A stretch of 11,733 nt of DNA from Synergistaceae bacterium UBA4088 (GTDB lineage Bacteria > Synergistota > Synergistia > Synergistales > Thermovirgaceae): the NCBI GenBank assembly GCA_002382605.1, contig DFYG01000154.1, forward strand, positions 3,512-15,244, given 5' to 3'. The notes beneath the pieces were generated by a model. It worked only from the letters and a program-made list of their open reading frames with translations. It did not search any database and was not told the origin of the DNA. The translations under genes and the position numbers were made by a program. Shown here piece by piece: positions 1 through 5,956 of this stretch. How positions within the stretch are numbered: the first letter of the stretch is position 1; the number at the start of each line of letters is the position of its first letter.

Positions 1-366
1 GAAAAGCTGACTCTCAAGGCACCGAAGGATGCCGAGGGTCTCTGTGAGGTTGTAGTCAGGGGTGGGGGGATCGAAGAACCCGGACAGGATTCGATAGAGC
101 AGGGATGGCGAACGATAAGAAGCCTCAAAGAGCTTCTTGGGGAGTTTTCAGCTATGGAAACGAATGACGAGGTTGTTGCAGAAATAAGGACGTTCAGTTC
201 AAAAATGAACGACCCTGCTGCAATGGAGTCTGAAGAGGAATCCCAGCGCAAGCTCCTCAGTCAGATCAAGGAAGAAAAGATCAAGGAAGGATCTATGAAG
301 ATTTTCAGGTCAAACTACTACGTGGACGGACTTCTGAGGAGAATGATCCGGGTGGTTCCTGAATAG
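1..366 (+). CDS. C-terminal part of an unrecognised protein (5' end outside window)
   Basis: The reading frame is open from the first base to the TAG at 364-366, giving 121 visible codons, so the gene begins upstream of the window. An internal ATG at 154 is not needed as a start, because the frame continues upstream without a stop. The visible part begins with a possible beta segment (about residues 1-22) and a Gly-rich turn. It then becomes strongly charged and probably helical, with an acidic Glu run near residues 76-81 and a Lys/Glu-rich helix after it. The last 20 residues are basic and aromatic. I see no signal peptide, membrane segment or catalytic motif and do not recognise the family. 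The stop lies 7 bases before the next gene's ATG, so it is probably co-transcribed with the lipid transport genes; a functional link to them is only inference. Confidence 0.7.
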   Translation, partial: EKLTLKAPKDAEGLCEVVVRGGGIEEPGQDSIEQGWRTIRSLKELLGEFSAMETNDEVVAEIRTFSSKMNDPAAMESEEESQRKLLSQIKEEKIKEGSMKIFRSNYYVDGLLRRMIRVVPE

Positions 367-372
367 GGAGGG
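366..372 (+). promoter_or_regulatory. Ribosome binding site of the MlaE-like permease
   Basis: A GGGAGG-type Shine-Dalgarno sequence overlaps the last base of the upstream stop codon. It is only 1-2 bases from the ATG at 374 but 7 bases from the in-frame GTG at 380. The spacing therefore favours GTG 380 as the true start, which would shorten the protein by two residues. Confidence 0.55.
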
Positions 373-373
373 A

Positions 374-1159
374 ATGGAAGTGGGCCTTCTCTCATGGGTC
401 GGAAGACAGGCATTGGTTTTTTCCGAAACACTTGGAGAGTTTGCTCTTTTTACCTACAGGGCCTTTCTGGGTGTGTTCTCAGGAGTATGGAGCAGGAAAG
501 ATCTGCTTGAACAGCTGGAGAGGGTTGGCGCCAACTCGGTTTTTGTTGTTTCAATAACCAGCGCATTTACCGGAATGGTCATGGCTGTCCAGACGTTGGA
601 TCAGTTTGTCCGTTTTGGGGCCACCAGCTATATTGGCGGAGTAATAGCACTAAGTATGGTTCGCGAGATGTCGCCTGTTCTTACCGGACTCGTTGTCAGC
701 GGCAGGGTCGGAGCCTCTATGGCCGCGGAGATAGGTTCCATGAAAGTTACGGAACAACTCGACGCGCTGAGAACTTTCGGCCTTGATCCGAATGTTTTCG
801 TTGGAGTTCCGAGACTTCTTGCCGGGCTTGTGATGCTTCCGGTTCTCACGCTTTTTTCATTCGTGATTGGAATTGGCGGGGGTTTTCTCTACGTTTCCGC
901 CCACGGGATCAACCCGCATCTTTTCTGGAGGTCTGTTGAGGCCCTCCTGAACCCTTCAGACATTTACGGGGGACTTCTGAAAGCGGCTGTATTCGGTCTT
1001 CTTATCACAATATCCGCCTGCGGCCAGGGGTTCCTGACGGGCCAGGGTGCGCGGGGAGTCGGGACAGCCACAACGGGGGCTGTCGTCTGGGGCAACATGC
1101 TTATCCTTGTCTTCAATTATATCCTCTCTTCGGTCTTGTTCGGCGGGATCAAGGGGTGA
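374..1159 (+). CDS. mlaE: MlaE-family ABC transporter permease (phospholipid transport)
   Basis: This is the inner-membrane permease of an MCE-type lipid transporter, which dimerises with two copies of the ATPase encoded next and passes phospholipid to the MCE protein encoded after that. The protein has 261 residues, the usual length for the family. An amphipathic N-terminal segment (about 5-35) is followed by hydrophobic segments near 53-75, 85-110, 145-175, 200-220 and 235-258. The family signature EIGSMKVTEQLDAL lies at 119-132 and the preceding GRVGASMAAE is also typical. ATG at 374 is used here; GTG at 380 has better Shine-Dalgarno spacing. The next gene starts 4 bases after this stop, which suggests translational coupling. 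The family assignment is secure. The transport direction cannot be read from the sequence. Confidence 0.93.
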   Translation: MEVGLLSWVGRQALVFSETLGEFALFTYRAFLGVFSGVWSRKDLLEQLERVGANSVFVVSITSAFTGMVMAVQTLDQFVRFGATSYIGGVIALSMVREMSPVLTGLVVSGRVGASMAAEIGSMKVTEQLDALRTFGLDPNVFVGVPRLLAGLVMLPVLTLFSFVIGIGGGFLYVSAHGINPHLFWRSVEALLNPSDIYGGLLKAAVFGLLITISACGQGFLTGQGARGVGTATTGAVVWGNMLILVFNYILSSVLFGGIKG

Positions 1160-1163
1160 GTCG

Positions 1164-1934
1164 ATGAGTAGTCTCATGGAGATGCAGGGTGTTTCCGTTG
1201 GTTTCGCTGGGAAAAAAATCATTTTTAACATCGATATGACCCTTATGTCAGGAGAAGTGACGTGCCTTATGGGCCCCTCGGGCTCTGGAAAGACCACAAC
1301 ATTGAGACTCGTCGCCGGGCTTCTGAAACCCCATGAAGGGGAGATCAGGCTCCTTGGAAAGACCATAAACTCTGAGACAGATGAAGATGAACTGATTGAC
1401 ATCAGACGGGAACTTGGAGTTGTCTTCCAGGGTGGGGCGCTCTTCGATTCCATGTCTGTGGGCCAGAACATTGCGTTTCCCCTGAGGTACTGCAGAAATA
1501 TTACCGAAGAGGAGACGATCTCTTCAATGGTGCTTGACATGCTGGAACATGTCGAACTGGGAGATGTGCGTGAAAAATTTCCCTCCGAACTCTCTGGTGG
1601 CATGAGAAAGAGGGTTGCGATTGCCAGGGCTCTTGTACACAGTCCCGAACTTCTTCTGCTGGATGAGCCTACTACGGGTCTTGACCCGATAACAGCCAGG
1701 CACATAGACCAGCTAATTCTGGATCTTTGCCGCAAGTTCGGGTTCGGCGTTCTTGTTGTCACACATGACCTGACTTCGGCCCTGGGTATCGGCCATCACC
1801 TCCTCCTCATGGAGGAGGGAGTGATATCCTGGAGGGGTCCCTCCCGCGATTGGAGCACATCTGATCACCCAGGAGTCAGGCGTTTTGCGGAAGGGATGAT
1901 CTCCGTCCAGAGAAGTGGAGGGAGCGGGGAATGA
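1164..1934 (+). CDS. mlaF: MlaF-family ABC transporter ATP-binding protein
   Basis: This cytoplasmic ATPase drives the MlaE-type permease. The 256-residue protein has the whole ABC motif set: Walker A GPSGSGKT at 37-44, Q-loop VFQGGALF around Gln89, signature LSGGM at 143-147, Walker B LLLLDEP at 163-169, and the switch histidine His201 in VVTHD. The Q-loop with GGALFDS and the LSGGMRKRVAIARA stretch are characteristic of the MlaF/Ttg2A group. I chose ATG 1164 because AAGGGG (1151-1156) sits 7 bases upstream and the protein then starts at the usual family position. The frame is open further upstream, but that part lies inside mlaE. The stop overlaps the next gene's start by four bases (ATGA), a common sign of coupled translation. 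Confidence 0.95.
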   Translation: MSSLMEMQGVSVGFAGKKIIFNIDMTLMSGEVTCLMGPSGSGKTTTLRLVAGLLKPHEGEIRLLGKTINSETDEDELIDIRRELGVVFQGGALFDSMSVGQNIAFPLRYCRNITEEETISSMVLDMLEHVELGDVREKFPSELSGGMRKRVAIARALVHSPELLLLDEPTTGLDPITARHIDQLILDLCRKFGFGVLVVTHDLTSALGIGHHLLLMEEGVISWRGPSRDWSTSDHPGVRRFAEGMISVQRSGGSGE

Positions 1935-3205
1935 ATAGAGAGATGAAAGTTGGCATTGTTGTATTTATCGCCATAGCTTTTCTCGGAGGCCTCGTTTTTG
2001 TCAGCGGAGGGACCCGATTTCACCAGTACGGTTATTCTTTTGGAATTGTCTTTCCGGACACCATGGGGCTTGATACCGGCGCTCCCGTTCTTGTCTCCGG
2101 TGTGGAAATGGGCAAAGTCGATGCCATCGAGCTGATGGATAAGGGTGTCCTGGTAAGAATTTCCGTCAAAGAACATACCATTGTCCCTGCTGACAGCAAA
2201 TTCCTGATAGACACAGGGGGACTTCTCGGGGAGCCAAGGATCAAGGTGACCAGAGGGTCATCCCAAAGTCGTATATCCCCGGGGGACATCGTCCCCGGAA
2301 TCATTCCCCCGGCTTTCGATGAAGTGCTCGGAGATATACGTAAAAGCCTTAACGATGTTCAATTGACTTTTGTGAACGTAAACTCATTCCTCAGCAAGCT
2401 TACCGATGCGGCTTCTGATTTTCAGGGGCTCTCGAACGAAACCCGCGATCAGATGAAGAGGGTCGGTGATTCCATAGTCCGTCTCTCCTCCAAACTGGAT
2501 ATGGTCGTAGAGGAGAACAAGGAAAGTCTTTCGTTTTCTTTACGGACTCTTTCAGCGGTCCTTCAGAATTTCCGGATGATTATGGCCCAATTCGACGAGG
2601 GCGGTACGTCTGGAAGAGACTTACGGCAGATGGTGGTCCGCATTGGAGAAGCATCCAAAAGCATTCAGGAACTTTCAGACAGGATCGAGGAGAGTTTTTT
2701 CAGTGAAGAACCAATACAGGGCTCTCAAACGATCAAGGATGTAAAGGGCATCATAGGAAAAGCCAACCGGATAATTTCTGATATCGAAAATATCTATGTT
2801 GAGGGTACTATCGGTATTCACGGAGTTACAGATGGCCTTAATCAAGGGGATGCTCTTGCTGACATATCCTTCTGGGTTGGCAGTCGATCCCGCAAAATGG
2901 GTTTTCTTCTGGAGGCAGAAGATATCGGGGCAGATGCCGGTGTGACAGCGGCTCTTGGTGTTTCAGGGAACTGGTTCAGAGTATGGGGAGGAGCTATCCG
3001 GGGTTACCCCGGAGCAGGATTGAGGTTTTACCCGGGCGGTGGAAACAGTAAATTTTCAATAGGAGCCCAGTGGTGGGATCAGAATGGCGGGAACTGGTCC
3101 ATCGATGGCAGGTATTTCGTTAAAGATAGATGGGGGCTTTTCTTCAGACATTCTGATCTGGGCAACGGACACCAGGATTCGGCGGGGATATTCTACAGAT
3201 TCTGA
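1931..3205 (+). CDS. mlaD: MlaD-like MCE protein with C-terminal beta-barrel-like domain
   Basis: This is the periplasmic lipid-binding component of the transporter. It has 424 residues, much longer than the roughly 180 of E. coli MlaD. Residues 6-27 form one N-terminal membrane anchor. Residues 35-115 are an MCE domain with GLDTGAPVLVSGVEMGKV at 46-63 and the GLLGE motif at 97-101. Residues 125-285 are polar and probably helical, with heptad-like stretches and no membrane segment, as in MCE proteins that form long helical tubes. Residues 288-424 change character: about ten short alternating strands rich in Gly, Trp, Tyr and Phe, ending in Tyr-Arg-Phe. A C-terminal aromatic residue is typical of the last strand of outer-membrane barrels. 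A comparable anchor-MCE-helix-barrel design is known for Veillonella MlaD. The MCE call is secure; the barrel is inference from residue pattern. Confidence 0.9.
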   Translation: MNREMKVGIVVFIAIAFLGGLVFVSGGTRFHQYGYSFGIVFPDTMGLDTGAPVLVSGVEMGKVDAIELMDKGVLVRISVKEHTIVPADSKFLIDTGGLLGEPRIKVTRGSSQSRISPGDIVPGIIPPAFDEVLGDIRKSLNDVQLTFVNVNSFLSKLTDAASDFQGLSNETRDQMKRVGDSIVRLSSKLDMVVEENKESLSFSLRTLSAVLQNFRMIMAQFDEGGTSGRDLRQMVVRIGEASKSIQELSDRIEESFFSEEPIQGSQTIKDVKGIIGKANRIISDIENIYVEGTIGIHGVTDGLNQGDALADISFWVGSRSRKMGFLLEAEDIGADAGVTAALGVSGNWFRVWGGAIRGYPGAGLRFYPGGGNSKFSIGAQWWDQNGGNWSIDGRYFVKDRWGLFFRHSDLGNGHQDSAGIFYRF

Positions 3206-3206
3206 C

Positions 3207-3213
3207 GGGGGTG
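3207..3213 (+). promoter_or_regulatory. Ribosome binding site of thymidylate kinase
   Basis: GGGGGTG differs from the consensus GGAGGTG at one base and lies 6 bases before a TTG at 3220. The in-frame GTG at 3211 falls inside this site and has no Shine-Dalgarno of its own. The site therefore favours TTG 3220 as the start. Confidence 0.5.
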
Positions 3214-3219
3214 CATGGG

Positions 3220-3831
3220 TTGTTTGTGACTTTTGAGGGGATTGATGGATCTGGCAAAAGCACCCAGTCAAAAGCTGTATTTGAATCGCTTTCAGCAATT
3301 CTGGGGAAAGATCGGGTCATTAAAACGCATGAACCTGGAGACTGGAGCGGCGGAAGGGATTTGAGAAAAACTATAATCTCCGGAAATATCCGGAGCACCT
3401 GGGCAGAAGTTCTGATCTTTCTTGCAGACAGGTGCGAACATGTTGAGCGTATTATCCGGCCGGCGCTTATTTCTGGTATGGTCGTATTGTGTGAAAGGTA
3501 TTCTGATTCGACAACTGCATACCAGGTTTTCGGGAGAGGATTCCCCGAAGACCTGCTTTGCGAGATCTCCAGAAGAGCCCTATTGCCGATTCCCGATGTC
3601 ACTTTCTGGTTCGATATACCCGTCTCTGTTGCCATGGAAAGGATCGCCTCCAGAAAGAGTATTCCGGACAGGTTTGAGAACGACGCGGCTCTCCTTGAAA
3701 GGATCTCCAGTGGTTATGAGAGCATTTTCCGTAACGAACCTGAAAGAATAACGCGCCTTGACGGAACATCACCAGAATCCTGGCTGACTCAGGTAATTGT
3801 GTCACGGATCCTTGAACTGATAGCCGCTTAA
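3220..3831 (+). CDS. tmk: Thymidylate kinase (dTMP kinase)
   Basis: It phosphorylates dTMP to dTDP with ATP, an essential cytoplasmic step of dTTP synthesis. Starting at TTG 3220 gives 203 residues, normal for the family, and the expected N-terminus FVTFEGIDGSGKST with the P-loop at the very beginning. GTG 3211 would add three residues. Other family motifs follow in order: the HEPG loop (usually REPG), the FLADRCEHVERII stretch, the nucleotide-binding CERYSDSTTAYQ (usually DRY), and an Arg-rich lid region around RIASRKSIPDRFE. The start is 14 bases after the MCE gene stop. The downstream neighbours, delta' and RicT, match the arrangement around tmk in Firmicutes. His for Arg in the EPG motif and Glu for Asp in the DRY motif are mild deviations. 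Confidence 0.93.
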   Translation: MFVTFEGIDGSGKSTQSKAVFESLSAILGKDRVIKTHEPGDWSGGRDLRKTIISGNIRSTWAEVLIFLADRCEHVERIIRPALISGMVVLCERYSDSTTAYQVFGRGFPEDLLCEISRRALLPIPDVTFWFDIPVSVAMERIASRKSIPDRFENDAALLERISSGYESIFRNEPERITRLDGTSPESWLTQVIVSRILELIAA

Positions 3832-3860
3832 GTTGGGCTGTTTTATAAACCTTGTCTCGA

Positions 3861-4655
3861 ATGGAGAAATGCGACTTGCCCCTTCAAAGTGATCTCTCGC
3901 AAAATCGCATTAGAGGATTCATTCAGGAAACCTCAAGTCAGATCGGACGCGAAGAGGCTCCCCAGTCATTCGCCTGCATCCTCCCTTTGGCGTATCATGT
4001 TGAGTGTGCTCTGACTTGTGCGAGAAAGATATTATGTTTCTCGGACACTGGATCAGATTTCTGTGCTGCATGTTCGGAATGGGTCAGAGACAATCACCCT
4101 GATCTGATCTTTCTCGGGAAACCAGACGAACCGCCCAGGATCGATGAATGCAGAAAGCTGTGGGGGGAGTTGTCTCTGAAACCGGTCGCCTCAAGGCACA
4201 GGGTCGGAGTCCTCTACGCTGCGGACCGGCTGAATCTTGCGGCAGCCAACAGCCTCCTCAAGATCACCGAGGATACCCCTGCCTCCGGCAGAATTATGCT
4301 TCTGATGGAAGATGACTCGATGCTTCCGACGTTGAGAAGCCGGATGAGGGTTTTCCGCTTCATTCCGGATGCCTCGTTGGAGTCTCCGGAAAAAAAAATC
4401 CCTTCCGGGATATCGGAGTATATCAAATGGATAGGGCAGACCAGAAAAACGAACCCGCAGGAGATCGTATCCGACCTTGATGGATGGGCCAGACATCTTG
4501 CTTCAAACAGTGATTTCAAAAGATCCGCGAGGCTCGATCTTATATGTGTACTGGCACGAAAGGGAAAATTAACAACCCCGATGATCCAGGATCTGGCGTT
4601 GGCGGGACTTGAAGGAGAGGTGCCATTTGAGCAGCTATTTGATGATCTTTGGTAA
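3861..4655 (+). CDS. holB: DNA polymerase III delta' subunit, short and diverged
   Basis: Delta' is the stator of the clamp loader that places the sliding clamp on DNA. The best evidence is AAANSLLKITEDTP at 127-140 (family: NSLLKTLEEPP), then IMLLMEDDSMLPTLRSRM, where LRSRM replaces the SRC motif and keeps its arginine. The segment SFACILPLAYHVECALTCARKILC aligns without gaps to the P-loop region of E. coli delta', but no P-loop glycine or lysine remains, as expected for a subunit that does not bind ATP. Candidate zinc ligands are Cys59, Cys68 and Cys71, followed by NHPD at 78-81; one of the usual four cysteines is missing, unless Cys53 serves. At 264 residues it is shorter than E. coli delta' (334), mostly in the C-terminal collar domain. 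No convincing ribosome binding site precedes ATG 3861; TTG 3852 and TTG 3876 are alternatives. Confidence 0.82.
   Translation: MEKCDLPLQSDLSQNRIRGFIQETSSQIGREEAPQSFACILPLAYHVECALTCARKILCFSDTGSDFCAACSEWVRDNHPDLIFLGKPDEPPRIDECRKLWGELSLKPVASRHRVGVLYAADRLNLAAANSLLKITEDTPASGRIMLLMEDDSMLPTLRSRMRVFRFIPDASLESPEKKIPSGISEYIKWIGQTRKTNPQEIVSDLDGWARHLASNSDFKRSARLDLICVLARKGKLTTPMIQDLALAGLEGEVPFEQLFDDLW
4390..4398 (+). repeat. A9 homopolymer inside holB
   Basis: Nine consecutive A residues encode part of Glu-Lys-Lys-Ile at residues 177-180 of delta', at the expected boundary between the AAA+ part and the collar domain. One extra A would lead to a stop at 4478-4480 (about 206 residues). One fewer would stop after about ten further codons. 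It is the longest A run I noticed in the window. Confidence 0.85.
4612..4620 (+). promoter_or_regulatory. Ribosome binding site of ricT
   Basis: AAGGAGAGG lies inside the end of holB, 6 bases before TTG 4627. It decides in favour of TTG 4627 over the upstream TTG 4609 and the downstream ATG 4642. Confidence 0.6.
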
Positions 4656-5922
4656 ACCCAGGTATCTTGGGCTTTTGGAAAACGATAGAGAAGAAATTTC
4701 TCCTGGGATTCAACTGGTAACTGAGTCCGCCAGGGGGGAGGAGATATCTCTTGTTGCGGGGCCAATTACTCCAGAACAGGCGGAATACTACAGGAACGAC
4801 CTTTCCACGAATGGAGGAGACGGAGCCCCACGGGGCGGGGAACCCGCCTTCCAGGAGATAAGGTTTGTTCGCAACGCAACGGAAGAAGATCTCGCCGAAA
4901 GGAAGAGCCAGTCGGCTGATGAGGAGATCATTCTTGTCAAAGGGCGTGAACTTCTCAAAGCTCACCCGCTTGACATGAAACTGGTCGATGTAGAATTTCT
5001 GCTCGACAGGAAAAAGCTCTTCTTTTATTTCACTGCTGAACAGAGGATCGATTTCAGGTCCTATGTCAGGGATCTTGCACGCGAATTCAAGACACGTATC
5101 GAATTGCGCCAGATAGGGGTAAGAGATGAATCAAAGGTCGTAAAGGGGCTTTCTCCCTGTGGCATGCCCTGCTGTTGCAGTTACTGGCTGAACAGATTTG
5201 CCCCCATCTGCATCCGGATGGTCAAGGAACAGAATCTTGCGCTCAATCCTACCAAAATATCTGGGATCTGCGGACGCCTCATGTGCTGCATGGGTTATGA
5301 ACACAACACTTACAGGGAACTTTGGAAAAGCCTTCCCGGGCCCGGTTCGAAGATAAAAACTCCAACCTCCACCTGTATTGTTTCAGGTGTTGATGTTGCC
5401 AGAGAGAAGGTCAGGGTGTTCTGCCCCGGCGGTGGCGGAGAACGCCTTGTTGACATCAATGACTTTCAATCCTTCAGGGAGACGATCATGAAGGGTGAGA
5501 CCTGGGAGAAGGATATCGATAGTGGAGCAGTGTCCTTATCCGGTATTGATACGGGAAACGGTCCCGATCCCCTCACCGGCGGAGGCAAAGAAGACCGGGG
5601 GTGTGAGACCAGGATCTCCCTGGGTGAAAAATCCGATAAGAAAGTCCAGATCAAAGCTTCCGAACCGGTCAAGGTTATGGAAAAAGAGAAAGAGAAAGAG
5701 AAAGAGAAAGAGAAAGAGAAAAATGCCCGTAGACCAGGCAGGAGGAGGAAAAGGAATACCCCTGCTAAGAAGAAAGAGTCGGTTTCTCCAAAACCCTCAA
5801 AGGAAGAAAATGCGTCGCGTGAGCCGCAGGACATGATCCCTTCGTCTCCCAAACCGGAAGGCAAAAATAGGCCCAGGCGCCGAAAGCCCAGGAATTCAAA
5901 CCATCCTTTCACGGGGCAGTAA
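4627..5922 (+). CDS. ricT: RicT/YaaT-like PSP1-domain protein with extended basic tail
   Basis: The family is typified by Bacillus subtilis RicT, which with RicA and RicF forms an iron-sulfur complex that promotes RNase Y-dependent mRNA maturation and affects development. The PSP1 domain lies at about 77-165. The cysteine-rich core follows: LSPCGMPCCC at 175-184, Cys195, then KEQNLALNPTKISGICGRLMCC (200-221) and GYEH, nearly identical to the family consensus. From TTG 4627 the protein has 431 residues, against about 275 for B. subtilis RicT. The excess is mainly a low-complexity C-terminal tail from about 300, with seven Glu-Lys pairs at 352-365 followed by several Arg/Lys clusters. This tail is probably disordered and could bind nucleic acid (inference). 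The gene overlaps holB by 29 bases, in keeping with the tmk-holB-ricT order of Firmicutes. RicA and RicF are not seen here. Confidence 0.9.
   Translation: MSSYLMIFGKPRYLGLLENDREEISPGIQLVTESARGEEISLVAGPITPEQAEYYRNDLSTNGGDGAPRGGEPAFQEIRFVRNATEEDLAERKSQSADEEIILVKGRELLKAHPLDMKLVDVEFLLDRKKLFFYFTAEQRIDFRSYVRDLAREFKTRIELRQIGVRDESKVVKGLSPCGMPCCCSYWLNRFAPICIRMVKEQNLALNPTKISGICGRLMCCMGYEHNTYRELWKSLPGPGSKIKTPTSTCIVSGVDVAREKVRVFCPGGGGERLVDINDFQSFRETIMKGETWEKDIDSGAVSLSGIDTGNGPDPLTGGGKEDRGCETRISLGEKSDKKVQIKASEPVKVMEKEKEKEKEKEKEKNARRPGRRRKRNTPAKKKESVSPKPSKEENASREPQDMIPSSPKPEGKNRPRRRKPRNSNHPFTGQ
5686..5721 (+). repeat. Six perfect GAGAAA hexanucleotide copies in ricT
   Basis: Six head-to-tail GAGAAA units, preceded by one GAAAAA variant, encode an alternating Glu-Lys run. 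The period is six, so copy-number slippage would change the length of the charged run by whole Glu-Lys pairs without shifting the frame. Confidence 0.95.
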
Positions 5923-5941
5923 TATTCCCTTTAGTGACGCC

Positions 5942-5949
5942 GGAGGTGG
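5942..5949 (+). promoter_or_regulatory. Strong ribosome binding site of ftsY
   Basis: GGAGGTGG is a near-perfect Shine-Dalgarno, 7 bases before TTG 5957. The next in-frame ATG (5987) is too far away for it, so the start is most likely TTG. Confidence 0.75.
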
Positions 5950-5956
5950 CGCTATA

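Noticed and set aside
956..1762. Long open frame on the minus strand across mlaE and mlaF
   Set aside because: It lies wholly opposite two well-supported genes, its translation is Ser/Pro/Arg-rich like typical antisense frames, and it has no family motif.
2792..3205. Possibility that the MCE gene end is a separate gene or an assembly fusion
   Set aside because: The frame is continuous, no ribosome binding site or start codon is evident at the junction, and base composition does not change visibly.
5466..5912. Minus-strand frame opposite the ricT tail with a Phe-Ser repeat
   Set aside because: The repeat is just the antisense of the GAGAAA units, and ricT on the plus strand carries clear family motifs.
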